From Podocnemis expansa (taxonomy: Eukaryota; Chordata; Testudines; Podocnemididae), in NCBI GenBank assembly GCA_007922195.1, contig ML682122.1, forward strand, positions 1,047,197 through 1,111,196: a stretch of 64,000 nt of DNA, given 5' to 3'. The translations under genes and the position numbers were made by a program. The notes beneath the pieces were generated by a model. The model worked only from the letters and a program-made list of their open reading frames with translations, searched no databases and was not told where the DNA came from. The first letter of the stretch is position 1. Each line of letters begins with the position of its first letter. Positions 33,701 through 45,851 of the stretch are shown here, piece by piece.

Positions 33701-33786
33701 TGGGAGTGGTCCTGCTTCTTTGGCGGGGGGTTGAACTAGATGACCTCATGAGGTCCTTTCCAACTTTATGATTCTACGATTCTATG

Positions 33787-35798
33787 TGTCAACAATGTCC
33801 TTGTTACCCAAAAGGGGTAGGTTTGTGAGGATTCCCCAAACACAGTCCAGGACACCAGCTGGATAAATATAAGATGTTTATTAAAGCTAGGGTATTTAGC
33901 CCTAGGAAACAGCAACTATAGATATTTTTATAAAATGGTGAAAGCTCACGCCCCATTAGGGGACCCCTTGCACAGTTGTGGATGACCCTGGGGAGGTTTC
34001 TGAGGCACCTTGGTTCCAGGTCCTGTGACAAAGTCCGCCAGTTTGCAGGAACTATGCTCACATACAGTATTTTAGGAGAAGGCAAGGTGATCAAGCCCAC
34101 TCTCCCTTTCATACAATTAGGTCCAAGGCTAAGATAGCTTGAAGGAACAGATTAAAAAAAACCCTACATCACAGCCAAGCCTCACAAAAGAGCAAACCAC
34201 CTTATATCAGGCCCTACCAGTTCCCACAGAAGACTGGCTCCAGCTGCTACTTTGGGCATGAAGCCCAGCATCAGTTCGTGGTCGGGTCATTCATGGGGAT
34301 GGGTGGAAATGCCATGTTACCTGTCCATCACAAGATCTTCCGCTTTGACCCTACAACGCCTCTGATGTGTACATCAGCCAAACTGGATTGTCCCTATCCA
34401 AATGAATAAATGGACCCAAATTGGACATCAAACTGGTAATATCCTTAGCTTGGAAGGAGGATACTTCAATATCTTTGGACACTCAGCAGCAGAATTGAAT
34501 GTTGACATACTAAAAAAGAAAAAAACAAACACTTCAAAAACAGCTTTTGGCATGATATGACAGCACTGGAACTCATTTGCACAAATCAGACACAGATCAG
34601 ACTGTGCCTAAATAGGGACTTGAAATAGTTATCTCATTACAAAAAATAATTGTCCCTGTGCACACATTCTCTCCTTCTAATCTACTGGTGGGAATGGGCC
34701 TCCACATAGTACTTCTTCTTTTTCATCCTGGCATGTGTATATATACTTCTCAACCCCTGTAGTTTTCACATCATGCATCTGACAGTGGTTTGGAGCCTAC
34801 AAAAGGTTATGCCTGAAGAAATGTGTTAGTCTGTAAGGTGTCAGAGAACATTCCCCCTCCTTCACACCCCATATATTGACTACATGGCTACCACTCTGGA
34901 ACCTGTTTTGTTGAAGTCAAATGGACAATAGACATGAGTTAAGATTACCCAGGTTCTTGAAGCAGCAGGTGCTCCATGGGAGTTATTCTACATTTCGGCT
35001 GTGCAAAGAAGTGATCTCATACAGCAGGGAGCTGGAAGGAAATTCCTCTTGTTATGGGAAGCTGACTAAACAAGGACAGTTGTTTGCTCTGGGTGTATAG
35101 AAAGCACAGCACAAACTCCCCAGGTTCAACCCCTTGAGAGATGGACTCACATAACATATGATTTTCAAGGATCTCAGCTCCAGCTCCTGACGAAATCCTA
35201 ACCACTTGCCCATCTCTTGATCTCAGCCCCTCATGCCATCTAGCGCCTTACACAACTCCTGATCTCAAACTGTCACCCCACTATAGTACTCCAGAGCCTT
35301 GCCTGATTCCTGATCTAGACCCTTGCCCCCCCAATCCCTCACCTGGTAACTGATCTTGGCCTCCCCTACCCCCCTCAGCACATTATCCAGCTCCCAGCCT
35401 CACCCTGGTCAAAATTACTCCCACTGCTTCCCATTCCCCCACCCCTCTCCCAGTGGGAACACAGCTAATATCACTGCAAGTCAAAGAGGCTGACCTCCAG
35501 TCACTGAAACCTGCTATCTGGCCAGGCTCAGGACAAGGTGGTCTTTTAGATTTCAAATTGCTGTTCTCCCACCCTTGCCATATGTCTGGGCACTTCACAG
35601 GGAAGGAGATTTATAAAGGTCCCACCTGTCCCCAGGTTCCAGGAACATGAGTAAGCAGGGGGGAGAGATGACAGGCAAGTTGCAATGCCACAGCTTGGAA
35701 TACCCCACAATATATTATGGACATAAGCTCAGTTCACTTCACACAAACAGCTAGAGACAGGAGAGGACCCTCTTTGAACCTTCAGCCCATTGGTGAAG
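33787..35798. other. Intergenic DNA, nothing recognised
   Basis: No coding exon or known repeat identified. 33,860-33,900 (GATGTTTATTAAAGCTAGGG) has the look of the edge of an older repeat but cannot be classified. Confidence 0.45.
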
Positions 35799-35976
35799 CA
35801 GTGATGCTCAACCACTGTGTCTGGACACATTACTGTGTAGCCACACAGCAATAAAAGTGTCATGGGGAGCCTGGGAGGTGGCTGGATTCAACCTGGGTTG
35901 GGTGGCCTTTTGTGTTCTGTACGGTTGTGGCCTGCCACCCAGTGTGTGATAACCTGCAAAAGGTTGAGAACTACTG
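35799..35976. mobile_element. hAT-type MITE, 178 bp
   Basis: CAGTGATGCTCAACCACTG at the left and GGTTGAGAACTACTG at the right form hAT-type terminal inverted repeats. The flanks do not show a clear 8 bp duplication. Non-coding. Confidence 0.7.
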
Positions 35977-36604
35977 GGTTAGGGTATCACCTGGGCTGGT
36001 GAAGAGGGGAAATGAGATGGGGGCTCCTTAAGAGGCCTCAGACACAAATGCTAGATTGTCTGAAGATATAATTCTCTCTCCCTCAGTTCCTAGTATCTGG
36101 TATGTGATGACGCATGTCCCACTGCTACTCCCACAAGAAACAATTAAAAGACCTGGATAAAAGAGATGGATCTCAGTGGTGGATCAGAAGGTATTTCACA
36201 CCCCCTGACCTTGACATCTACTAATTAGATTACATGGGACACCACCTCAGATGCTAACATTGTGCCTAGCCATTGTGCCATGCAGGAGGCACAAAACACA
36301 GACTTTCTGGCTTCCCTGGTAGCAGCTCATCTGACTGACAGTGCACAAATCACAAATAAGAAAAGGAAAAATTGGGCGAGGCTCACATGGGGACTGAGTC
36401 AATCAAAGGCCACCTGTGTGACAGGCTGCTCCCCACATCAGTCCAGTGTGCTGCTGTGACCCCCAATTCCCACTCCTGAACCCCAATTCACCACGCGTTG
36501 CAAGGTGACCACTCGTTCCTGAGTCAGTCCACTCCAGCCTCTTGTGTGTAATTGGTCACCGGCAGTGGTGTATGCCCTCTGGCTACTTGATGGATAGTCC
36601 CAAA
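35977..36604. other. Intergenic DNA, nothing recognised
   Basis: No gene or repeat identified. Confidence 0.45.
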
Positions 36605-37670
36605 GGCTGTGCCTACACTTGCAATTTAATTTGAATTAATGAGGATTATTTCAGACTAAATTAGTGCATGGTCACATTGGCTTTCATTACTTTGAACTAA
36701 GGGAGTCCTTAATTCAAAGTAATGAATTCTTACTTCAAAGTTGTAAAACTTCCCTTTACATCAAAACAATGGTTAGTTCAAACATATTAGTTCAAACTAA
36801 CCCAATGGAGCTGTGTTAATTTAAACTAACTGTTAGTTTGAATTAAACACAGTTTGAACTTCTTCCTTCCAGGGTGCATAGCAGAAGGAAGGAAGAACCT
36901 GCCCTGACCACTGCCCCTCCCCACCTTCACAGGCACACCATGCTAGGACAGCATGCTAGTAGCAGCCTGTGCAGCAATGTCTCAGAGTAGCAGTGCCCAC
37001 TAGGGATCGCAGAAGGCTCCTGTAGTGGGCCAGAGGAAGGCCTAAGCTTCCTCAACATATGGGGAACTGAGGAGATCATCTCCTGGTTGCAAGCCAGCCA
37101 CCGCAACCGGGAGATGTAAGTGGACATAGCCGAGGCTCTGGCCACAATGGGGCAGAGGCACAAGACCAAGCAGGTGCATGTTGAGATAAAGGGCCTGCAC
37201 CAGAACCTAGACGGAGTACAAGATGTGAGGTGGTGCTGGGGGGGGCACTCTGTGACCAATCCTCCAGGAGGGGGACTCTGTGGAGGAAGACGTCATCCTT
37301 GACATGGGTGACACCACATTACCACCCACCCCAGCTGCCAGCCTGGAGCTTTACCTCACTCCCGTGGAAGGATCAGCCACCCCCAAGGAGGAGGAGGAGC
37401 AGGAGGGAGTGAGCCCCCCCACAGAGGAGGATGCTGGAGAGGGGACATTGCAATGCACCTCAGCAGCACCTGTTGGCGAGCTGGGCATGCCTGTGGCACA
37501 GGTAGTGCGGGATGGCCTGGGGACAAGAAGGGTTCTGGGGATGGGGGGGCATGGAGGCTCTCTCACAAGTCAGAAGAGCCAGGGACGAGAGGCCCTGTCA
37601 GCAGAGGGGATGGGAGGAACCAGAGGTGTGGTTTTTGGGAAAGGGTGAAAATGTGGCTGCCTAATTTGAA
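36605..37670 (+). mobile_element. Palindromic-word element carrying a Myb/SANT-like frame
   Basis: Left end GGCTGTGCCTACACTTGC, then AATTTGAATTAATG, AGTTTGAATTAAAC and TTAGTTCAAACTAA words. The CATGGTCACATTGGCTTTC block matches the left half of the MITEs at 19,122 and 54,714, up to CTTCTTCCTTCCAGGGTGC (about 36,875). Beyond this point the short MITEs have a short unique centre. This one instead has about 800 bp including a broken Myb/SANT-like reading frame. No matching right terminus was found, so the 3' end is lost or very diverged. Confidence 0.55.
36977..37650 (+). pseudogene. Myb/SANT-like DNA-binding protein remnant
   Basis: Begins MSQSSSAH then TAG. After a frame change it reads EEGLSFLNIWGTEEIISW and LQASHRNREM. 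A TAA follows at 37,117-37,119 where the family usually has Tyr or Phe, then VDIAEALATMGQRHKTKQVH and VEIKGLHQNLDGVQD. The 'WGTEEI...L...RN...Y..IA.AL...G..R...QV..KIKGLRQ' pattern is that of Myb/SANT-like domains (the trihelix-type family found in PIF/Harbinger second proteins and in many reptile gene predictions). A further frame change leads to an acidic tail (VEEDVILDMGDTT, then PKEEEEQEGVSPPTEED), also typical of those proteins. Not functional. Assignment to Harbinger is inference. Confidence 0.55.
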
Positions 37671-37679
37671 GGAAAAGTG

Positions 37680-40600
37680 ATGCATATCAGTTTATTTGTT
37701 AAACTAATGAGCTGAAGTAGATGAGCCTGCAGTGACCAGAGCAGAGTCCTGACTCCTGCAGGACAGAAGCTCCCCCTGCGGCATCTGGGACTGGGGGTGC
37801 TTACTTGAGGACTCTCCCATGAGTGACCACAGAGCATGAGTCCATCACCTGGAATTGACTACATGCAGGGAGCTGGTTTGAGCTGACCCAAGATTCAGGG
37901 TTCACCTAAAAATAGGGTAAGGCGGAGTTGAGAAGTGGGTGATTGGGGAGGCACAGCTGCACACCAGACCACATTGCTGGAGGGAAATATCACAGAGTCA
38001 CCTGGTTAAAAGGTGACAGTCTACCACAAATCTACAGGTTTTCTCATGACTCTCAAGGATCAGCCATAGAACAGTACCATTCAGCTTTGATTGCTCCACT
38101 AAAACTCCTTACCTTAAAACTCCATCATTTGCTCTTTTAGACTAGCGGCTTCTTCCTTGGGATGCATGCATTGTCTCTAGGGTCAGTAATCCTGACCCAT
38201 GCCTAGGATTTCTGAATTAATTTTACCATGTTCTAGCTTTACCACATTCTGTCTGCCCACACCTCTCATGCTCTATAGTGTCACTAACATCTGTTTACCA
38301 GAAACTGGGAATGGGTGACAGGGATCACTTGATGATTAATTGTCCTGTCCATTCCCTCTGAACCACCTAGCACTGTTCACTATAAGAAAAGAGAATAGTG
38401 GGCTGGATGGGTCATTGCTCTTACCTACTGTGGTCATTCTTAAGTGGCTCCAGAGAGATACAGTGGCAGCCCTCTGATTGGCTTCTCTTTCAGTTGCTAC
38501 TGGGGACACCAAAACTGTGTCCAGAAAGAGATCACTGAAGAGTCCAAACCTCTCCCACCACTATTTATCCTTGTTAGTAGATGGTAATACATCAGGAAAG
38601 AACAGTATTTGTTTGGCAAACTATTTAAAAATTGAGATTTCCTCAGAACCATAATTAGCATATATGTTTTGCCAGAATCAATATGCCTGAAGGCCCTGAC
38701 AAACATTTCCTCGGAAACAAGCCACCTGCTTTTCTTGTAAAACGCAGGTCCCAGCTTGCCCACAAGAGACTTCACTGGAAAGCAGGTGGCTGCAAAGTCA
38801 GATGAAGACTGAGCAAAAGGTTGAGCCTCCTGGCTTAGGAATACCAAGGCTGCACAGATTTAGAGAAAGACTTACTAATTTTGGTTGCTGTCAGCAACAA
38901 GTAAAATGATCAATATTACACAATCAAGTAGCTCTTGGCCCTTTCACTACTCCATCAAAATCTCAGAGGTTGAAATTCAAGCTGATTATGCTGCCAAACT
39001 AGACCAGCACCATCATTGCCAGATATGATGTACCATACTGATCAGTTGCACATTGATGATACTGATGTAGCCTTTGACTATACTCGTATTTAGCTTTCAT
39101 GCTTATATTGCAATCTATCTTAATTCATGTATGTATATCTTTAATTACAAGTTTGAAGAAATTCTGGTTTTATACTAACATACTTAACATAAGTAGGTAA
39201 GTTAGCATAATTTGTGTATCAGGAGCTGATATGCAAGAGGCCTACAGCCCTTGCTGTAGAAATGACAACTCTGTATCTAATAGATTTGCAAGAGGATGTA
39301 AGTGCTAACTGTGAAGAAGAAATATTGGTAAAGGTGAATCTGTGTTCCAGAGTCTGTGATGAAAACTCTCAGATAAGCTATTTTGGATCACAGGATGTAG
39401 GTCCACAGTTGAATAACAACTAGAAGTGAGAACTTTGACATTTTTGTAGACCACCACAAAACCCACAAAACTAGTAAATAGAAAGGGGTGAAGGTGAAGG
39501 TGAATATTCTAAGAGGGAAAATACATCAATTATATGCATGAATCCCTGAACTATGACCTAAAAGTACCCAACAAGGTTAAATTCAAGGCCCCTGTTTGGC
39601 TATGGAAGAATGAGATAAATTAGTTTATATTTAGAAGTGCATAGGAGTGTGGATCTTGCTATGTGTAAGTAAATGTATTAAAGGCCTTAGGATTTGGCAG
39701 AGACCTTGAAGCTTCCGTTTCCTTTAATCTAAACTCAACTAGATCTTCACAAACCCACCAAATTACTTTCTCTTAGGTTGTTTTGCCTTAGTTCAATACA
39801 TCAAGGTTGTTAGGCTCTCCAAAGTTGAAGCATCAACATTTTTACTTGAAGGGAACACAAGTATAAGCAGCTGTGAGCTACTTTATTGAAATCATTACTT
39901 GTGGTATACACTGTTGTCTTCTGGATGCATTGATGGATTCTAATGTTATCTCATTATATGTTTATCAGTTATATGCTATCTGTTGTTATCAATAACAATG
40001 CCATAATTCTTTTTTTAAATGTAACTATAGCAAGAGTCTCACAGCTATTAACATATGTTGCAAATGCACTTAAAATGAAGTGGATGATTATCAACACTGC
40101 CAATTAGATAGAATAGACACCATAGGTCAGCACATTCTTTACAGATATAGTGATTGAAAATGGAAGTGTCCATTTAAAAAAAAAAAGAGCTCTGTAAAAT
40201 CGTATGTATCCACACAGATAACCCCCACTCCCACCCCACTGGAGTTTTTTTTTTTTGTTTTATTCCCCCTGATGAATTTTCCATTGTGACCATTTTATAT
40301 GAAGAATTTTTTTACTCATGAGTAGAGTAAGCACAGTGTTTGAAATGTGAGTTTACCCTCAATGATGAATAAAAAATTGAGCTTCCTTACTCAACTCATC
40401 TTCCCTTCCCTTTACTCATTCAAATCTCATTTCCTTTGCTTTAGCTGTCCATATGCAATTATCATTGCTATCTGCTTTTCAAAACTAAGAGGGGATTAGG
40501 AGAAGAAGCTTCTTACTTGAAAGGAGAGAATAGCAGAAAGCAATATTAAGGGTGGGGATTTGTTCTATAGTGATCTGGATCATAATCCTAATTTCAAATA

Positions 40601-40958
40601 CTATTGCCTTGCTGCTTTAAAAAAAATAGAGAGAGAGAGGAGTGAAAGGATAGAGAGGAAGGGATTTTTTTTAAAAAGTTTTTATTACAAATTAAGCCCT
40701 GAGAAGTTCTGAAATTATGCAAAATTACAAATAATGTACTGTGAAGGCTGAAATGCCTTAAGTGGTTGATTCTAGATGAGATGGACAATCTTAAACCAAT
40801 GGAAGCACCCAAGTCTCTCGGGGTGGGGTGGGGTGGGGGGGGCTGTTTAGGACATGCCCTCATGTTGCCTAGCTTAGCATACTGGTTTTTGTGGCTCCCA
40901 TTCAGGCTCATCTTCCTCTCCCTTTTCAGATGTTGTGCATCCTAGTGATTTTCCAGGC
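37680..40958. other. Intergenic DNA, nothing recognised
   Basis: About 3.3 kb, AT-rich. Simple A/T runs at 40,177-40,190 and 40,245-40,262. No convincing exon, RNA gene or known repeat. Confidence 0.45.
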
Positions 40959-42105
40959 CAGTGGTTCCCAACCTTTTCTCTGTCATGGCATACCTTGATA
41001 CCTTCAAATTATCCGAGGCACACCACTATTAAAAACTCATGAATATTCAAATTAACTTAAATTACTTATGAATATTCATGAACCATGGCACAGTGTTTCA
41101 GAAATACTGCTATTAGGGTAGTAGGGGTAGCAGAGCAGCGTGGCAAAACGGGAAGTCAGGAGTCGTGTTCAGTGGCAGGAGCGAGTGTGGGGAGCAGAGC
41201 AGGGCAGGGGTGGCAAAAAAGGACAAGGGCAGGCATATGGGGAACAGCACAAGGGTGGCAAGAGAGGAGAGAGGAAGGGAGAACAAGAGTGGCTTTGTGG
41301 GGGGGCGTAGGGAGAACCTGGAGAGTGGGAAGCCAGGGCAGGAGAGCATGGCACAGCACCCTTCCCCCTTCTCCACAGCAGCTCTCTGCCACCCAGCGCA
41401 AATCCTCACCCCACTGCTGCTCCCTCCCACCCCAGTGGGTCCCGCCCTCCCCTCCCCCAAACATCTGTTGCCTGTGATGGATACTCCCATCATGGCAGGG
41501 GCCAGAATTAGGCCTCCAGCCCCCAGCTACACCCCCCGCACATGGTCACCCCCCCAGCTACACCCCCCCAACCTAACAGCCACCTCACAATCCCATCTAC
41601 ACACCCTCTGCTACCCAGCCACTCCCATCCACCTCTGCTCCACACACACACCTCCCCCCCACAACCTCCAACAGCCCTTCTGCCCCCCCAAAGCCCTTAC
41701 CTGGGCTGTTTGCAGGCTACTGACACAAGCTGCTCCACCATGCAGGGGGAGATTCACACACTCCCAGCCTGCCCCAGCTCTCTGCTGGCTGGGCTTAAGG
41801 TGGAGCTACTGGAACTCTGTGTTCCAGCTGCTGTAGCTATTTTTAGGGGGACTCCTGGAACTCCGCATTCCAGTGCCTTCCTCTAGTTTTTGGGGGGAGG
41901 TGCGGGCTGGAAGGCTGCCTGCCTAAAAATAGGGGTCCCCAGAACTGTGTTCCAGTGCCTTCCCCCTTACTTTAACCCCTGCCTTTTCCCAGCCCTGCAC
42001 AGCCCACATGGCTGAGCTGAGCAGGTAAAGAACTTTAATTCCAGCTCTTGGGGATGTTTGCACATGCTCTGGATCTTGTTGTGGCACACTGGTTGGGAAA
42101 CAGTG
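40959..42105. mobile_element. Non-autonomous hAT element, 1.15 kb
   Basis: Terminal inverted repeats CAGTGGTTCCCAACC (left) and GGTTGGGAAACAGTG (right). Flanking octamers TTCCAGGC and TTCTAGGA match at 6 of 8, as expected for hAT target duplications with a CTAG-like centre. Near the left end is a palindromic AATATTCATGAA region; the interior is a C/A-rich region with no transposase. The long open frames here are low-complexity and Pro-rich and are not genes. An inverted partial copy lies at 61,986-63,058. Confidence 0.75.
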
Positions 42106-42288
42106 TTCTAGGAGCCTAAAGTGAGGTATAGTATTGTGCGTAAACCCCAGAGCCTATGGAAATGAAACAGATGCAAGCTCCTTATTTTATTGTGTAAGTG
42201 AGATTGAGATACATATGTATGGTTTTTTTTACTGTTCTGATAATGGTATAGTACTGTTCAGCATGGTATAAGTGTACTTTATCTAGTT

Positions 42289-42425
42289 AAGAAGTTCCAG
42301 AGGTGTGGCCATGTTAGTCTAGTTCAGCAAAACAAACAGAGTCCTGTGGCACTTTTAAAGACTAATATTTTTCTTTAATGCAAGAGGCTTTGTGGGTGAA
42401 ACCCACTTCATTATATGTTAGAAAT
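42289..42425 (+). repeat. Interspersed repeat (GTGGCACTTTTAAAGACTAA core)
   Basis: 'AGAGGTGTGGCCATGTTAGTCTAG' at the start and 'GTCCTGTGGCACTTTTAAAGACTAA' in the core match, in opposite orientation, the copies at 20,200-20,835 and 61,840-61,980. Common in reptile genomes; class uncertain. Confidence 0.65.
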
Positions 42426-42860
42426 GGAATACATACGAATATAGAAAGGAAAACAATAATGCCACAGAACTCCTTCTTTGTCTTCCATCTTGTTAGTTTC
42501 TTAATTTAAGCTCTTTTCTGAAACTGTGTGTGGCTGCTTTTTGCTGTTCTTATATTTACAATAAATATGGAGTATTTGTGTTTCCTGCAGTCTCTTATTC
42601 AGCTCATCTCTTCTTTTATAAGCATAACAGTGATACTCAGTCCTGGTCTACACTTGCTACATAAACCAAACTTTGACTGGTTTTCAGCAGCAGTCAAAGG
42701 GAAATACACAAGCTACATTACTTGTGGATCTCCCTTTGGCTTTCTAACACCTACTTACTATGTTGTGTCCATTGTGCTAAATTGGAAATGACCTCACAAC
42801 AACTCAGTGCTGTTCTTTTTCAGAGGGTGTATAGAAAAGTAAATTTAAGGTGGACACTGG

Positions 42861-43380
42861 GGTTGTGCCTACATGTGGGGTGTTAAAGTGATTTAACTTA
42901 AAGTGATCTAATTGAATCACTATAAAATTTATTAAATCAATTTAAGTTGAATTGATTTAACAGGTACACACCAAAAATCTCAAATCAAACTAGCATGTCC
43001 AAGGACATGACTTGCTAGATAAATTTAGGAGAGGGGCACCATGGGATGTATGGCAAAATGGCCCCCTAGAGGGGCCATGCCCTCACCCGGTGCATGAAAA
43101 GAGAAAGGCACCCTGGGAAGGAGAAGGGCAAAAGTGTTAGATCGAAACAACTGTTAAATCAAAACAACATATCTCATCTGGGTTATTTCAATTTAGCAGT
43201 TAGATCTAAGTGTTATTTTGATATAAAACAAAGTTTTATTGAATTGCTACAACTCCCCTGATTTTGAAATGATGGAGCTCATCATTTCAAAATAAGAAAA
43301 CATCTTGTGGACCTAACATTTTTTAAATTGAAATAACCAGCAATATTTCAATTTAAAACCTGTGTGTGGATGTACCCTGG
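42861..43380. mobile_element. Palindromic-word MITE, inverted relative to the 20,282 copy
   Basis: Ends GGTTGTGCCTACATG and TGTGTGGATGTACCC. The left half has TTTAACTTAAAG/AATTTAAGTTGAATT words and the right half ATTTTGAAATGATGG-type words. The centre (GGGGCACCATGGGATGTATGGC, CACCCTGGGAAGGAG) is the reverse complement of the centre at 20,540-20,600. Non-coding. Confidence 0.7.
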
Positions 43381-45833
43381 GATACTGCCTCAGTTTTTGG
43401 CCTCTGCTTGACCCATGGTTGTTATGTTAATGGGGTCATGGGCAGGCACACAGGCTTTGCTTCTTGCAATTTGAATTCAGTGAAATATATTATTTTCTCT
43501 TCCTCCTCTCCATTTTTCATACTTTGAGCAAGGAATGTAACTGAAAGAAACTCTCTCTCCTGCATGAGAACCTTGGAAAGGACATACTTATCAACTTGCT
43601 CACCACTTCTTTCCCTTGCTAAATGACTGATCAATAATATTACAGGCATTGCTGTAACAAAAGTAACATGTTGTAAAGTTGAACGTCTGTGCAACATTGA
43701 CAACTTGTAAATAACAACAAGGGAGGGGATAGCTATATTCACCACAAAATTATTATTATTCATTGCATGGGTGTTAATGTAACCCAAAAAGGGGGTGGTG
43801 GCTCTTTGGGGAATTGACACAAATGTAAGCTTTTACATATTCTCTGGCATAAAAGGGTTGTGACCCCCCCCCCCGCTCTCTCAAGACATCAAGAGGAATG
43901 AACAAGCAAAAAAGAGTACTGTTTGACCCAATCTGCCTCCGGGACAGCCTGTTTTCTGCTTCTTCTAAGAGTGTGGGCTTATTAGATCAACTTCCTAATC
44001 AATTGAAGGTATCTTCATTGACCACCAAATCAATCTGGAAAGATTTACCTGATGATGGTGAATTTCCTGCTGACCTCAGTCTCCCAAGGCCCTAGGTCCC
44101 ATTGTCAGTCTCGGTCTTGATGTTTGGTGTATTCCAAGAGGTTCACAGGCCTTGGAGAGCTCTTTCAGCACCATGATAAGAAGCAAGTCAGTGAACTGGC
44201 AGGAAGCCAAGATGTTCTGAAAGTGGCTGTCTTCACCTTGTATAGTTATGTTGACAAAATGGCAAATTTCAGCTGTACAGGCAGATTTTGATAAATCAGT
44301 TAAAGAGCCAGGGACCACATGATGATGTAATCTTAATTACTGTACTTGTTGTTAAAAGCAGCGAGAATCAGTAAACCTTTTTGCGGACATGTGCAGACTA
44401 CAATTGACTAAGCTGAGAGGGGAGAGGAGGGAAGTCTTTTGGTCCACTTTTATCTGACTCTGTGCCATTCTGATGAATCATCTGGTGGAAGTGCTAAATC
44501 AGAGCGTTAGGATTAAACAAGAAGCTAACCTGTGGATGCCAGCTTGGTGGTGACTGCCCGGGCCTCAAGGCAGTTTTGGTTTGCACAAACACAGCTGGTG
44601 TTCTTAGGAAATTAGTGTTCAAAGGAAACCTCCTGTCTAGCTTTTGAAACTGATTATGAAACACATTTTTTTTTTTTTACTTCACGTGTTATTGTGTCAT
44701 TGTCTTCTAACAAGTATAAATAAAAAGGAAGTGTTTTGGGTTCTTCAGGGATCTTTTTCCGGAGACAGTTTGGAGTCCCCACCAGCAGCTGAAAGACCAA
44801 GCACTCAGAAGACCCACACCTAACTTTGGTAATTATGGAGGGTTGAGGGTGTTTTACTAACATGTTACAGATGCGTGTGACTTCTTGAGACTTAGTAAAG
44901 TATATCTGTAAATAAGAGTACTTGACGAGGATACATATTGGCAGGATGGCTGTGTCTCTGTTCATAGATTTCCTAACACAACATCACACAATTTAAGGTT
45001 GCCAAGAGCTTTCGTTGAAAGAACCTGGGTGACACAGCAAAGATATCTTTCCTCAGCATTTTAACAACTAATTCCAGAATTAATCATGTACTGTAGCTCC
45101 AGTTGCTTGCTCATTGTGACGTGTAGACATTGATGGGTTAATAATAATGGAACTGTTGGCTACCATGAAAGATACAGAGTGGCCTATCCCCTACCCAGCA
45201 TGATATATACTGTGACTTAGCCACTCTGGACAATTCAGACTGTCTTGATTTCTAATAACAACTGTAGAGACTTTACCACACTGTCCCCAGGAGGCAGGCT
45301 CTGATTATTCTGTGAATATGCTTTTCACAGAACTTTTCTTCAAAAACATCTTCTGAGAAATAACCTTTTCCCTATCTTTGTTATTAATAACTTTTTGGGG
45401 GAGGAGTTAGGAACCTGACCCATCATCACTTTCTATTGGAGCAGGAGAAAAATGTTATTACTAGGTTTAATTTTTTGTTTTCTGATTTATACAACATTTA
45501 TCATATTTTCTCTTTTCTTTCATATGTTCAGAAAGTGGAATATCTAAAGCAATAAAGTTTTGTGTTAGCTTATTCTCTTTTACATTTGCTGGCTGAGCTT
45601 GAGTACAATTCAGGCTCCTAACACCCATAGATTGCTTTGGAAATTCCACTTGATAGACCTTTGTGCCTACGTAAGTTACTTTTTTCTAAAGGAGATACAG
45701 GAAAAAGAAATCAGCTTTAAGAGACTGGCGTGGCCCTCTCACACAAGAGCTCCTCAACACTTCCATTTGCCACACGAGGAAGACTTTTAAACTACCAGGA
45801 TTTCTACGGGGAAGTCTGTAAGAAGCTGCAAAA
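43381..45833. other. Upstream region of the phospholipase gene
   Basis: No other gene recognised. A C11 run lies at 43,864-43,874. The promoter and 5' untranslated exons of the PLA2G4C-like gene probably lie here or immediately upstream of 45,834, but no TATA box, CpG island or initiator stands out. Confidence 0.4.
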
Positions 45834-45851
45834 ATGTCTCAGCTGAAAAAG
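45834..45851 (+). CDS. PLA2G4C: PLA2G4C-like coding exon 1 (start codon)
   Basis: ATGTCTCAGCTGAAAAAG then GTATAT: six codons, MSQLKK, with A at -3 (AAAATGT). Phase 0 joins exon 2. Very short first coding exons are hard to prove from one genome; the choice rests on the position, the in-phase donor and the length of the N-terminus compared with PLA2G4C. Confidence 0.6.

Larger units (their letters stand above)
28750..33786 (+). mobile_element. CR1 LINE, nearly full length, inactive
   Basis: Contains a GC-rich 5' leader with CAG-type triplet repeats (about 28,960-29,290), ORF1 (esterase type), ORF2 (endonuclease and reverse transcriptase) and the characteristic 3' end (GGTTGAACTAGATGACCTCA... 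ATTCTACGATTCTATG, ending 33,786). CR1 copies are usually heavily 5'-truncated, so a copy of about 5 kb is uncommon. Stops and frameshifts in both ORFs make it inactive. It starts next to the 5' end of the Tx1-like element, in the opposite direction. The exact 5' boundary is uncertain. Confidence 0.85.

Noticed and set aside
33820..34140. Possible LTR downstream of the CR1 3' end
   Set aside because: No TG...CA ends, no polyadenylation signal in the right place, and no second copy in the window.
38497..38847. 116-residue minus-strand frame in otherwise empty DNA
   Set aside because: No domain, no splice context and ordinary length for a chance frame. Possibly an old exon, but nothing supports it.
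41085..41886. Pro/Ser-rich open frames near 41-42 kb, and similar frames at 62.2-63.0 kb
   Set aside because: Both lie inside copies of the same hAT-type element in opposite orientation, are low-complexity and carry no known domain.
43898..44095. 65-residue plus-strand frame (MNKQKRVLFDPIC...) upstream of the phospholipase
   Set aside because: Considered as a further upstream exon, but there is no family resemblance to group IV phospholipases, which start at the short helix encoded by exons 1-2.
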